Assembly (NCBI GenBank): GCA_035606235.1
Contig: DATNFU010000051.1
Coordinates: 1-64,000 of the forward strand
Length of the DNA: 64,000 nt
Direction of reading: 5' to 3'
DNA from: 66-474 sp035606235
Lineage (GTDB): Bacteria; Pseudomonadota; Gammaproteobacteria; Xanthomonadales; Rhodanobacteraceae
This document shows positions 1 to 8,216 of the stretch, in pieces (position 1 is the first letter of the stretch; each line of letters begins with the position of its first letter). The notes beneath the pieces are model-generated. The model had not been told where the DNA came from. It worked only from the letters and a program-made list of their open reading frames with translations, and ran no database searches. The translations under genes and the position numbers were made by a program.

Positions 1-99
1 ATCATTCGGCTGACCACGATCAGCGGCGGATTGCGTCCGTACACCGTGTTAGGCTGGAGAGACGTGTCGGACGTCGCCGAGGATTCAGGATCCCGATGA
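1..99 (+). CDS. gspK: GspK C-terminal end (partial; type II secretion minor pseudopilin)
   Basis: Only the last 32 codons are inside the window, read in frame 1 to a TGA at 97-99. They contain LRPYTVLGWR, which looks like the end of a pseudopilin-type protein. The stop overlaps the ATG of gspL at 96 (ATGA), as expected for the gene just before gspL in xps-type operons. The name is inferred from position and this short tail. The start and all diagnostic domains lie upstream of the window, so another minor pseudopilin cannot be excluded. Confidence 0.5.
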   Translation: MIRLTTISGGLRPYTVLGWRDVSDVAEDSGSR

Positions 100-1229
100 G
101 CAGGTTTTCGCCCGGACTTGAACGCGCCCGGCTGGCCTGGCAACGGTCGCAGGGGCCGCGTTTTCTTGCATGGTGGGGCGGCGAACTGGCCGCGCTGCTG
201 CCCGCACGCTTGCGCATGCGCGTGCTGCGTGGCCCGGAAATCTTGCTGCTCAGTGCGCACCCCGACAATCTGCAGGTTCGGCGCGAGCGCACCGGCGATG
301 TGCTGGCGCAGATTCCATGGAGTGCCGCGGCAGAGGAACAACGCGCCGCGTTCGCGCGCGCGTGTCGCGGCATCGATCCGTCCGATCGCCGGCTGGTGTT
401 GCTGCTGCCCCCGGCTTTTGTGTTGCGCCGGCGTCTGCAATTGCCCAACGCCGCGGCGGCCGATCTGTATCGCGTAGTCGGTTATGAAATCGATCGGCAG
501 ACGCCGTTCAAGCCGGATCAGGTCTGGTACGACGTGCGCGTGCTCGATCTGGCTGCGGCGCCCGGACAACTGGCGGTCGAATTGATCGCCGCCCCGCGCG
601 CGGAAGTCGAACCGCTGCTGGCGCGCCTGCTGGCCGGCGGCATCGTGCCCGACGCGGTGGACGTGGGCGCCGAGCAAATGCCTGCTGCACGGCTGGGCAT
701 CAATCTGCTGCCGCCACCGCAGCGCCCGCGACGCGCGCATCCGCGCCGGCGCGCGAATCTGATTCTCGCCGCGGTGTGCGTGGTGCTGGCGGTGGTCGCG
801 ATGCTGCAATGGCTGGACAACCGCACCGCCGCGCTGGATGCGATGCAGACCCAGGTGGATGCATTGCACGCGCGGGCGCGCCAAGCTTCCGCGTTGCGCG
901 AGCAACTGGTCAACGCGGCCGGTGCGTCGGGGTTTCTCGCGGTGCGCAAACGCAGCACGCCATCGCCCCTGATGGTGCTGCGCGATCTCACCGCGCGGTT
1001 GCCGGCCGATACCTGGCTCGAGCGTTTCTCGCTGGATTCGCAAGGCCAATTGACGATGCAGGGCGAGAGCGCGAAAGCCGCGGGCCTGATCGATGCGTTG
1101 CGCGATTCGCCATTGATCGCCGAACCGAAGTTGCAGGGCGTGATCCAGCCGGACCCGACCACCGGCAAGGAACATTTCGACCTGGCCGCGCAATTGCGCG
1201 GCAGCGGGAACGCTGCCAATGCGCGTTAA
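96..1229 (+). CDS. gspL: Type II secretion system protein GspL (PilN-like C-terminus)
   Basis: Inner-membrane platform protein of the type II secretion system; in the family it links the cytoplasmic ATPase GspE to the periplasmic parts of the machine. The 377-residue product has a cytoplasmic N-terminal part of about 215 residues, a basic stretch (RPRRAHPRRR), one hydrophobic segment at about 220-240, and a periplasmic part with a heptad-like helix followed by a PilN-like ferredoxin fold. It lies between the gspK end (ATGA overlap) and gspM (11-base overlap), which fixes the assignment better than sequence alone. The N-terminus is short for classical GspL but usual for the xanthomonad type. 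Confidence 0.85.
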   Translation: MSRFSPGLERARLAWQRSQGPRFLAWWGGELAALLPARLRMRVLRGPEILLLSAHPDNLQVRRERTGDVLAQIPWSAAAEEQRAAFARACRGIDPSDRRLVLLLPPAFVLRRRLQLPNAAAADLYRVVGYEIDRQTPFKPDQVWYDVRVLDLAAAPGQLAVELIAAPRAEVEPLLARLLAGGIVPDAVDVGAEQMPAARLGINLLPPPQRPRRAHPRRRANLILAAVCVVLAVVAMLQWLDNRTAALDAMQTQVDALHARARQASALREQLVNAAGASGFLAVRKRSTPSPLMVLRDLTARLPADTWLERFSLDSQGQLTMQGESAKAAGLIDALRDSPLIAEPKLQGVIQPDPTTGKEHFDLAAQLRGSGNAANAR

Positions 1230-1827
1230 GCCGATCAAGCTGAGCCCCGTGCAATCGCGGCTGGCTGCGATTGTGCTGGCCGTGCTGGCGTTGGGCCTGG
1301 CCTATCTGGTTCTGCTGCATTGGTGGTTCGTCGCCCCGCTGCTGGATACCCGCGCGCAGATGCATGATTTGCGCGTGCAGCACGCGCGCTACGCCGCCGC
1401 GATCGCGCAGCAACCACAGCTGCAGCAGCGCCTGAACCAACTTGCCCAGGGTGGCGCATCGGCCAACGCCTTCCTGCCCGAGACCGACCCCTCGGCCGCG
1501 GCCGCGGGGCTGATCCAGCGCGCCTCCGATGTGGTGGCCGCGCACGCGTCCGAAGGCGGCGGCTGCGAAATGCCGCAGAAGATGCCGATCGAGAACAGCG
1601 CCAGCAGCGAACCCTATCGGCGCGTCAGCGTCAGCATCACCCTGCAATGCGCGATGCAACCCTTGATCGCGGTGCTGCACGATTTCGATCGCGCGCTGCC
1701 GTACATGTTCGTGGATGACATCACCATTTATCAGGTGGCGCAGCCGGGCACCGCGGCCGCGCCCAAGCTCGAAGTGCAATTCACCTTGTCGGGCTACGTG
1801 CGCGCCAGCGGAGCGGCCAATCCATGA
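1219..1827 (+). CDS. gspM: Type II secretion system protein GspM (subtype b)
   Basis: Small bitopic inner-membrane protein that pairs with GspL in the type II secretion platform. The 202 residues contain one membrane segment at about 14-36, a Gln-rich coiled region at about 50-80 and a compact periplasmic domain to the end. The gene overlaps gspL by 11 bases and the next gene by 4 (ATGA), so it is translated within the same operon. The protein resembles the GspM subtype b found in Xanthomonas rather than the shorter classical EpsM type. Two cysteines in the periplasmic domain (GGGCEMPQ and LQCAM) could form a disulfide; that is inference. Confidence 0.85.
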   Translation: MRVKPIKLSPVQSRLAAIVLAVLALGLAYLVLLHWWFVAPLLDTRAQMHDLRVQHARYAAAIAQQPQLQQRLNQLAQGGASANAFLPETDPSAAAAGLIQRASDVVAAHASEGGGCEMPQKMPIENSASSEPYRRVSVSITLQCAMQPLIAVLHDFDRALPYMFVDDITIYQVAQPGTAAAPKLEVQFTLSGYVRASGAANP

Positions 1828-2624
1828 TCGCCGCCGATCGTCGTCGTCTTACTCCCGCGCTCGGCGTCCTGGCTGTGCTGCTGGCCGCGGTGCTGATCGC
1901 GCTATGGGCTGGCGTCGGCACCGGGGCGAACTGGAACGACACTGCCGCGCCGCCGCCGCTGCCACCGGTGCGGGCGGCCACGCCGCCACCCAGCGTGCCG
2001 CCGCTGGAGGCTTTCGCCAGTGTCTGGGAACACCCGCTGTTCAGTCCCGATCGCAAGCCGATCGCGGCGCCCGCGGGCAGCGGCAATGAGGAAAACAGCG
2101 GCGATCTCGAGTTGACCGGCGTGATCATGTTGCCGGGTCTGCACATGGCATTGCTGCGCGAAAAAAGCAGCGGCCATACACTGCGCGTGCGCGAAGGCCA
2201 GAACGCGAACGGCGCCACGGTGGTGGAGGTCAAGCCGCGCAGCGCGGTGATCGACGTCAACGGTTCGCGCACCGAGTTGCCGCTGAAGGTCGGTCCGGCC
2301 GCGCCGAACAACGGCACCGGCGAGAATGGCCCGCAGCCGTCAGGCCAGCCGATGGTGCAGACGCAGCAAGCCGAACAGAACGCGAACATGGGAGAGGAGA
2401 GCGCCACGCCGCCGGAAGCAGCAGCGCCTTCCGCGACATCTCCCGAAGCGCCCGTGGTAGGCACACAGCAGCAGGCGCCGCCCGCGCGCGCCCCCAAACA
2501 GTCGTCCAACCCCAACCAGGATGCCTCCGAGGCCTGGGCCAAGGCCTTGAAGGCGCGCATTGAACAGCGCCGCAAGCAAGCCGCGCAGAAGCAGGACGCA
2601 CAAAAGCAGAACAATGGAGAATGA
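1824..2624 (+). CDS. gspN: GspC/GspN-like type II secretion protein (XpsN position)
   Basis: A 266-residue bitopic protein with a membrane segment at about 10-31, a Pro/Ala-rich linker with PPPLPP, then a GspC homology-region-like domain at about 92-153 (ELTGVIMLPG, VREGQNANG, PRSAVIDVNG). Such a domain in GspC contacts the N0 domain of the secretin in the periplasm. The C-terminal 110 residues are low-complexity and rich in Pro, Ala, Gln and Lys, ending in a charged QKQDAQKQ tail, and no PDZ domain is visible. In xanthomonads this slot is called XpsN. It starts inside the gspM stop and ends one base before gspD. GspC may equally be a valid name. Confidence 0.75.
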   Translation: MIAADRRRLTPALGVLAVLLAAVLIALWAGVGTGANWNDTAAPPPLPPVRAATPPPSVPPLEAFASVWEHPLFSPDRKPIAAPAGSGNEENSGDLELTGVIMLPGLHMALLREKSSGHTLRVREGQNANGATVVEVKPRSAVIDVNGSRTELPLKVGPAAPNNGTGENGPQPSGQPMVQTQQAEQNANMGEESATPPEAAAPSATSPEAPVVGTQQQAPPARAPKQSSNPNQDASEAWAKALKARIEQRRKQAAQKQDAQKQNNGE

Positions 2625-2625
2625 C

Positions 2626-4935
2626 ATGAAGCTCGTGCCCTTGATCGTCGTGCTCACCGTTGCGCTGCTCGCCGGCTGCGCTCCGAACACGCGCCCGGAC
2701 AATCATTCGCTGGAGCGCGAAGCGATCGCCGGCAGCCACGCGCCACCACCGCCGCCGACCAGCGAAACGCAAATCGAGCCGCTGGTGCAGTCCGCGCCGC
2801 AGACCAGCACGACGTTTGGAACCGGCAGCTTCATCAACGAGAGCGCCGCGCATGCACCGCCACCCGGTGGCGGGAGTTCCAATGCCGGCGGGCAGATCGT
2901 TTTCAATTTCGAGAACCAGCCGATCCAGGCCGCGGTCAAAGCGATCCTGGGTGACGTGTTGCACGCCAATTACGTGATCGCGCCGGGCGTCACGGGCACG
3001 ATCACCTTCTCGACCTCGCAGCCGATCTCGCGCGAGCAGGTGCTGCCGGTACTCGAGATGCTGTTGTCCTGGACCAACAACGCAGTGGTGCGCAACGGCG
3101 GCCGCTACGTGGTGCTGCCGGCCAAGGATGCCGCGGGCGGCAATCTGGTGCCGGGCCTGGGCGCTGCGCCGCCCAACAGCGGTTACGCCGCGCGGCTGTT
3201 TCCACTGCACTACGTTTCCGCGGATGCGATGCAGAAATTGCTGAAGCCGTTCGCGCGCCCGGATGCCTTCCTGCTGGTGGATCCGCAGCGCAACATCCTG
3301 GTGATGGCCGGCACACCCGAGGAACTGGCCAACTACCAGCGCACCGTGCGCACCTTCGATGTGGATTGGTTGCGCGGGATGTCGGTGGCGGTGATTCCGC
3401 TGCAACACGTGGAGGCGTCGCAACTGATGCCGCAGCTTGACCAGATGTTCGGCGCCAAGGGCGATTCGCCGCTGGCCGGCATGGCGCGCTTCATTCCGCT
3501 TGAGCACAGCAACAGCATCGTGGTGATCACCTCGCAGCCGACCTACGTGGACGAGGTGCGCGATTTCGTCGCCAAGATCGATGCGGGCGCCGGCGGCTCG
3601 ACCGGTTTGTACGTCTACGACGTCAAGAACATCAAGGCTTCGGATCTTGCCGAGCATCTGAATGCGCTCTACAACGGCACCGCCAGCGGCAATGCGAACA
3701 ACACTGGCGGCCAGGTCGCGCCAGGCTTCAGCCCGCTGGAACAGGGCAGCAGCGGTCTGGGCGGTCAGCAGGGGATCGCCAATAACGGCTTTGGCGGGAT
3801 GACCGGCAACAACGGCGACAACAGCGGCGGCAAGGACAGCGGTGTTGCCGACAATGGACTCGGCGGCGGTGGCGCAACCGGCGGTGGGCTGGAAAGCGGA
3901 CTGCTGCAACGACGCGGCAACAATGGCGGCAACCAGAATGCCGGCACGGCCAGCTACACCACCGAAAGCGGCGTGCATCTGGCCGCGGTGGACGAGAACA
4001 ACCAGTTGCTGGTGCGCGCGCGGCCGAGCCAGTGGCAGGAAATGCTGCCCGTCATCGAGCGGCTGGACAAAGTGCCGCTGCAGGTGCAGATCGAAACGCG
4101 CGTGCTGGAAGTCGATCTCACCGGCCAGTTCAGCCTGGGCGTGCAGTATTACCTTGCGGGCCTGATCGGCACCCAGCCCGGCTCGCCGCCCGGCACCAAC
4201 GAATCCTTTCATCGCCATCAGGGCGCCGCCGGGTTGGGCGGCGTGAATTACAACCCGCTGACCGATGCGCTGTTCTATTCCTTTGCCGGCAAGAATCTGC
4301 AGTTCGCGCTGCGCGGCCTGGAGGAGAGCGGCAACACCAAGGTACTGTCCGAGCCTTCGACGGTGGTGCTCAACAATCACGAGACCACGATCAAGGTCGG
4401 CGACAAGATCCCGGTGGTGCAGAACTTCATCACGCCCGGCATTGGCACGGTTAGCGGCACCAACACGACCAATCTCAATCTTGGCGAAGTGCAGTACATC
4501 GATACCGGCGTATTGCTGGATGTTACGCCGCGCGTCAATCCGGGCGGCCTGGTTTATCTCAACATCCAGCAGGTGGTCAGCAAGCCGACCTCGCAGGATC
4601 AGTTCGGCAACTTCACCATTGCCAATCGTGCGCTGGCCACGCAGGTCGCGGTGCAGAGCGGCCAGACCGTGCTGCTGGGCGGCCTGATCCAGCAGAGCGA
4701 TACCGACGCCGACAACGGGGTGCCGTTCCTCAATCGCATCCCGATATTCGGCCGTCTGTTCGGCACTACCACCCGCAATCACGACCGCAAGGAGCTGATC
4801 GTGCTGATCACCCCGCGCGTGATCGGCAATGCCGAGGAAGCGCGAGAGATCACCGATGAATACCAGACCAGGTTCGAATCGTTGAAGCCGATATTGCAGA
4901 ATGCGAAAGTACAGCCGTCCGCTCATCGCCAGTGA
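2626..4935 (+). CDS. gspD: Type II secretion outer membrane secretin GspD
   Basis: Forms the multimeric outer-membrane channel of the type II secretion system. The ATG at 2626 is chosen over the upstream in-frame ATG at 2560 because it follows GGAG at 2616-2619 and begins a lipoprotein signal with lipobox LLAGC at residues 14-18. After it come the N0 domain (about 85-165), N1-N3 repeats, and a very Gly/Asn-rich insertion at about 350-445 inside N3. The secretin core carries the signature VPFLNRIPIFGRLFG near the C-terminus. The product has 769 residues, at the upper end for the family because of the Gly/Asn loop. The lipidated N-terminus suggests piloting by lipidation, which is inference. 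Confidence 0.93.
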   Translation: MKLVPLIVVLTVALLAGCAPNTRPDNHSLEREAIAGSHAPPPPPTSETQIEPLVQSAPQTSTTFGTGSFINESAAHAPPPGGGSSNAGGQIVFNFENQPIQAAVKAILGDVLHANYVIAPGVTGTITFSTSQPISREQVLPVLEMLLSWTNNAVVRNGGRYVVLPAKDAAGGNLVPGLGAAPPNSGYAARLFPLHYVSADAMQKLLKPFARPDAFLLVDPQRNILVMAGTPEELANYQRTVRTFDVDWLRGMSVAVIPLQHVEASQLMPQLDQMFGAKGDSPLAGMARFIPLEHSNSIVVITSQPTYVDEVRDFVAKIDAGAGGSTGLYVYDVKNIKASDLAEHLNALYNGTASGNANNTGGQVAPGFSPLEQGSSGLGGQQGIANNGFGGMTGNNGDNSGGKDSGVADNGLGGGGATGGGLESGLLQRRGNNGGNQNAGTASYTTESGVHLAAVDENNQLLVRARPSQWQEMLPVIERLDKVPLQVQIETRVLEVDLTGQFSLGVQYYLAGLIGTQPGSPPGTNESFHRHQGAAGLGGVNYNPLTDALFYSFAGKNLQFALRGLEESGNTKVLSEPSTVVLNNHETTIKVGDKIPVVQNFITPGIGTVSGTNTTNLNLGEVQYIDTGVLLDVTPRVNPGGLVYLNIQQVVSKPTSQDQFGNFTIANRALATQVAVQSGQTVLLGGLIQQSDTDADNGVPFLNRIPIFGRLFGTTTRNHDRKELIVLITPRVIGNAEEAREITDEYQTRFESLKPILQNAKVQPSAHRQ

Positions 4936-4944
4936 TGTGCAAAT

Positions 4945-5272
4945 GGAAGCGTGGCGGAGAGTACTGAGCCACGCGGCCCTGACAGCGGTCCGCAATTGGA
5001 CGTTCAACGTTCCACATACAGGCAATGAAGCAAAGGCAGATCATTGGACAGTCACAATTCCGGTCGATTTTTACCTCACTTCCACTCCAAGCGACCCACC
5101 GCCTGATCAATACGGGCATTGGGACAGCTATGTACCGGGGCCTGTTGAGCAGGTTCCCTGGGCCGAACCGACCGTGCAGTGGGCAAACAGGAGCGCGGAT
5201 GCAATTCCTGGTGGCTTGGCGTTTCAGGCCGATCAGCGTTTCGTTCTGCTCACGCCTCTTGGAAGCGGATAA
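4945..5272 (+). pseudogene. C-terminal remnant of a TonB-like energy transducer
   Basis: Directly after gspD an open frame continues to a TAA at 5270-5272 without a proper start; the only ATG in frame (4901) lies inside gspD in another frame. The peptide has HAALTAVRNWTFNVP, then VTIPVDFYL, then PGPVEQVPWAE and a final LLTPLGSG. This pattern (a helix ending AVRxWxF, then a beta strand xVPVxF) is that of a TonB C-terminal domain, which contacts TonB boxes of outer-membrane receptors. The N-terminal membrane anchor and proline-rich spacer are absent. It looks like the tail of a decayed or deletion-truncated gene. Family placement is by eye. Confidence 0.5.
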
Positions 5273-5281
5273 AACGTCTCG

Positions 5282-5306
5282 CATGCGCGCTTAAACTGCG
5301 CGCATG
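5282..5306 (+). promoter_or_regulatory. Hairpin covering the glycosyltransferase start, with a -10-like loop
   Basis: CATGCGCGC at 5282-5290 and GCGCGCATG at 5298-5306 are perfect 9-base inverted repeats around the 7-base loop TTAAACT. The right arm contains the start codon (5304-5306). TAAACT at 5292-5297 fits a -10 box and lies six bases before the ATG, so transcription could start at or next to the start codon. No Shine-Dalgarno sequence is present. Promoter role is inference. Confidence 0.4.
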
Positions 5307-6194
5307 TCTTTGCCCGAACCAGTCGTCTCGATCGTAATCGTCTCCGCCGACAGCGGCGCGGGCTTGCGCGAGTGCGTGGCACGTGCCGTTGCGGGTTCGA
5401 TTTCTGCAGAAGTCATTCTTGTCGACAACGCCTCGCGCGATGGCGTGCCGCAGGCGATCGCGCGCGAATATGCGAATGATGCACGCGTGCGGGTGCTGTT
5501 CAACAAAAACAACCTCGGCTTCGGGCCGGCGGTGAATAGCGGGGCGAAGCTGGCGGGTTCGGATGCGCTGCTGATCCTCAATCCGGATTGCATGCTGGAA
5601 GCCGACACGGCCGAACGCATGCTTGCGACTGCGCGTGTGCATCCGCGGGCCGGCGTGATCGGTGCGGTGGTCTGCGATGCTAGTGGCAAACCCGATCCGG
5701 CATCGCGCCGGCGCGATCCGCTGCTGCGCCGCTCGCTGATGAGCGTGAGCGGCTTGGCGAAGCGCGAAGCGCGCGATCCGAAATGCGCCGGCATCAACGT
5801 CCTTGGCCCGATGCCAACCGGTATCGAGCAAGTGGAAGCGGTTTCCGGCGCGTTGATGCTGATTCCGCGCGTGGTGTTCGAGCAACTGCATGGGTTCGAC
5901 GAAGGGTATTTCCTGCATTGCGAGGATCTGGACCTGTGCCGGCGTGCGCGTGATGCGGGCTACAAGGTGCTGCTGGCCGGCGACGTGCGCGTGCTGCACG
6001 GCAAGGGCGGTTCCAGCCGGCACCGCCCGGTGTTCGTGTCGCGCCACAAGCATCGCGGGATGTGGCGATGGTTTGCGAAGTTCGATCCGGCGGCGCGCAA
6101 TCCGTTGACGCGCGCGGCGGTCTGGTGCGGCATCTGGTTGCATTTCGCATTGACGGCGCCGCTGCTTGCGATGCGCAAACTCAAGCACGTGTAG
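5304..6194 (+). CDS. Glycosyltransferase family 2 (rhamnosyltransferase-like)
   Basis: Predicted to transfer a sugar from a nucleotide donor in surface polysaccharide or lipopolysaccharide synthesis; the acceptor is unknown. The 296 residues show a GT-A fold: SIVIVSAD strand, VILVDNASRDG, NNLGFGPAVNSG, then LILNPDCM as the metal-binding DxD-like site, VEAVSGALMLIPR, and the GFDEGYFLHCEDLDLCRRA motif typical of WcaA/RfbN-like family 2 enzymes. A hydrophobic stretch at about 268-290 may anchor it to the membrane. It stands alone between the TonB remnant and the queuosine transporter, with no other glycan genes nearby. The start lies in a hairpin without a ribosome binding site. Confidence 0.85.
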   Translation: MSLPEPVVSIVIVSADSGAGLRECVARAVAGSISAEVILVDNASRDGVPQAIAREYANDARVRVLFNKNNLGFGPAVNSGAKLAGSDALLILNPDCMLEADTAERMLATARVHPRAGVIGAVVCDASGKPDPASRRRDPLLRRSLMSVSGLAKREARDPKCAGINVLGPMPTGIEQVEAVSGALMLIPRVVFEQLHGFDEGYFLHCEDLDLCRRARDAGYKVLLAGDVRVLHGKGGSSRHRPVFVSRHKHRGMWRWFAKFDPAARNPLTRAAVWCGIWLHFALTAPLLAMRKLKHV

Positions 6195-6247
6195 GCGCCT
6201 GCTTTCAGGCGACCGCTCGCCGGTGACGACTCCAGTATGATTCGGAG

Positions 6248-6273
6248 CGATCGCGCGCAGGCGCGCTCCTACG
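6248..6273 (+). repeat. REP-like palindromic repeat (GTAGGAGC family)
   Basis: A short palindromic unit reading CGATCGCGCGCAGGCGCGCT followed by CCTACG, the inverted form of GTAGGAGCGCGCCTGCGCGCGA. Related copies occur at 10129-10206, 25299-25322, 47442-47467, 47529-47552 and 47565-47586. All lie between genes. It occupies the leader of the queuosine transporter gene. Confidence 0.7.
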
Positions 6274-6290
6274 ACAGCATTGGGGATTGC

Positions 6291-7049
6291 ATGAGCGCAA
6301 GCATCGAAGGCGCGCCGCGCCGGGGTTTCCGCTATTACGACCTGCTGGTCGGCGGCATGGTCGGCGTGCTGCTGTGCTCCAACCTGATCGGTCCGGCCAA
6401 GGTCTGCACGATCTATCTGCCGGTGATCGGCGCGCTCACCTTCGGCGCCGGCAACCTGTTCTTCCCGATCAGCTACATCTTCGATGATGTGCTGACGGAA
6501 GTTTACGGTTATGCGCGCGCGCGCCGCGCGACCTGGGCGGGCTTCGGTGCGCTGGTGTTCGCGAGCGTGATGACGCAGGCGATCATCCACATGCCGGTCA
6601 GCCCGGCCGAACCGTTCGACGCCAAGCTGCAACCGGCGCTGGAGATCGTGTTCGGCAGCACCTGGCGGATCGCGCTGGCGTCGCTGGTCGGGTTCTGGGT
6701 CGGCGATTTCGCCAATGCGTTCGTGATGGCGAAAATGAAACTGTGGACGCGCGGGCGCTGGCTGTGGACCCGCACGATCGGCTCGACACTGATCGGCGAA
6801 GGCGTGGACAGCCTGACCTTTTATCCGATCGCATTCATGGGTATCTGGGAAGGCCAGACCATCGTCAAAGTCATCGTGTTCAACTGGATCATGAAGGTGC
6901 TGGTGGAAACGGTGGCCACACCGCTGACCTACGCGGTGGTCGGCTGGCTGAAACGCCGCGAGAACGCCGACACCTACGACCCGGATACCAACTTCAATCC
7001 ATTCTCGCTGCGCGACGATGGCGAGGTGCGCGCATTCCAACCGCACTGA
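6291..7049 (+). CDS. yhhQ: Queuosine precursor transporter (YhhQ/VUT family)
   Basis: Inner-membrane importer of the queuosine precursors preQ0/preQ1, used for tRNA wobble modification. The ATG at 6291 follows GGGGA at 6280-6284 and is preferred to 6237, which would run through the REP-like repeat. The 252-residue product has about six hydrophobic segments and the family pattern: LVGGMVGVLLCSNLIG in the first helix, ISYIFDDVLTEVYGYARAR, then GFWVGDFANAFVMAKMK and a C-terminal VVGWLKRRE. These match DUF165/VUT proteins such as E. coli YhhQ. It is monocistronic here, with a palindrome-rich 137-base gap downstream. Confidence 0.88.
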   Translation: MSASIEGAPRRGFRYYDLLVGGMVGVLLCSNLIGPAKVCTIYLPVIGALTFGAGNLFFPISYIFDDVLTEVYGYARARRATWAGFGALVFASVMTQAIIHMPVSPAEPFDAKLQPALEIVFGSTWRIALASLVGFWVGDFANAFVMAKMKLWTRGRWLWTRTIGSTLIGEGVDSLTFYPIAFMGIWEGQTIVKVIVFNWIMKVLVETVATPLTYAVVGWLKRRENADTYDPDTNFNPFSLRDDGEVRAFQPH

Positions 7050-7186
7050 ATCGCGGTCGGATCGAGTTGATTGATGCGCATCCCGGCGCAAGCCAGGACC
7101 CAGTGACTTTGTTGCTACACGATCACGCGAAGGACGCTCGGTTCCGGGTTCCGCCGTCGGCGGCACCGGGCTGACGGAGCGGGGAA

Positions 7187-8164
7187 TTAGAGTTCCATCA
7201 AATCCCGCCCGATCACCAGCCGGCCCTTGAAGTGCGGCTTCACCGCGTCGTACCAGACCTGATCGGGAATCGGTGGCGTGCCGGGCACAAAATGGTTCAA
7301 CACCAGCGTTTTCACGCCGGCTTTGGTTGCGATCTGTCCGACCTGCGACATCGGCGTGTGCGCGGCCAGCAAGTGCGTGCGCAGACGCGTGGCATGCGAC
7401 AACTCCTTTTCCAGCACGCCGATCGCGGCGAGGTCTATCACCTCATGCACCAGGATGTCGGCGCCCCGCGCGAGTTCGATCAGGTTTTCGGAAGGACGCG
7501 TATCGCCGGAAAACACGATCGAACGATCCGGGCAATCGAAGCGATACGCGAATGCCGGCTTCACCAGCGGATGCTCGACCAGCGCAGCCGTCACTTTCAC
7601 GTTCGTGTCCTGCATCACCGGACCGCCGCGTGTGATCTCGTGCGGCACGATCAACGGCGCCAGCGGCGGCCGGCCTTCATCCTTGATGCGTATCTGGATG
7701 TCGTAATCGTTCATCTGCAGGAACAATTCCGTCATGCGTTTGAGTGGCGGCGGCCCCCAGGTGTCCACCGGCGTATGCAGGTCGGTCGCCCACGCCAGCA
7801 ACAACAGATTCCCGTAATCGGCGTTGTGATCGGAATGTTGATGGGTGATGAACACATCGCGGATGCGGCCGAGATCGAGCCCCGCCTTCACCATCTGCCG
7901 CGCCACGCCATTGCCGCAGTCGATCACGTAAATGTCGTCGCCGATCACGATCGCATTGGCAGGCGCGGAGCGATCCACCTTCGGCGAAGGCCCGCCGGCG
8001 GTACCGAGCAGGATCAGCCGCGATTTCGATTTCGCGCCCGTGCGATTGGGCGCAGGTGACGTGAGCGCATGCGCATTGCCCGTCGCGAGTGCCGCGAGCG
8101 AGATGCCCGCAGCTTGCAGCAGGCGTCGGCGTGAGCGATTGATATCTGAACGCGAGAAAGGCAT
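7187..8164 (-). CDS. Tat-exported metallo-beta-lactamase-fold hydrolase
   Basis: A zinc-dependent hydrolase of the metallo-beta-lactamase fold, closest in style to RNase Z/arylsulfatase-like members; the substrate is unknown. The ATG at 8164 is chosen over the longer frame to 8221, which runs into a repeat element. It begins a twin-arginine signal (SRRRLLQ at about 11-17, then a hydrophobic stretch ending NAHA near residue 33). The metal motif is THQHSDHNADYGN, followed by VFSGDTRPS and a late LNHFVPG. The Tat signal implies folding with metal in the cytoplasm before export to the periplasm. Product 325 residues. It lies downstream of ettA on the same strand, with a 182-base hairpin element between them. 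Confidence 0.82.
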   Translation of the reverse strand: MPFSRSDINRSRRRLLQAAGISLAALATGNAHALTSPAPNRTGAKSKSRLILLGTAGGPSPKVDRSAPANAIVIGDDIYVIDCGNGVARQMVKAGLDLGRIRDVFITHQHSDHNADYGNLLLLAWATDLHTPVDTWGPPPLKRMTELFLQMNDYDIQIRIKDEGRPPLAPLIVPHEITRGGPVMQDTNVKVTAALVEHPLVKPAFAYRFDCPDRSIVFSGDTRPSENLIELARGADILVHEVIDLAAIGVLEKELSHATRLRTHLLAAHTPMSQVGQIATKAGVKTLVLNHFVPGTPPIPDQVWYDAVKPHFKGRLVIGRDLMEL

Positions 8165-8216
8165 CGCAGCAATGGCCTGGGCGCCGCGTAGCGTCGAGAG
8201 CCGCAATCTACCACGC

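Noticed and set aside
4860..4885. GGTTCGAATC resembling a tRNA T-loop
   Set aside because: It lies inside the gspD coding region and no acceptor, D or anticodon stems can be drawn around it.
2257..5025. Open frame of 922 residues on the minus strand across gspD
   Set aside because: Antisense shadow of gspD and the gspN-like gene; no domain or signal sequence.
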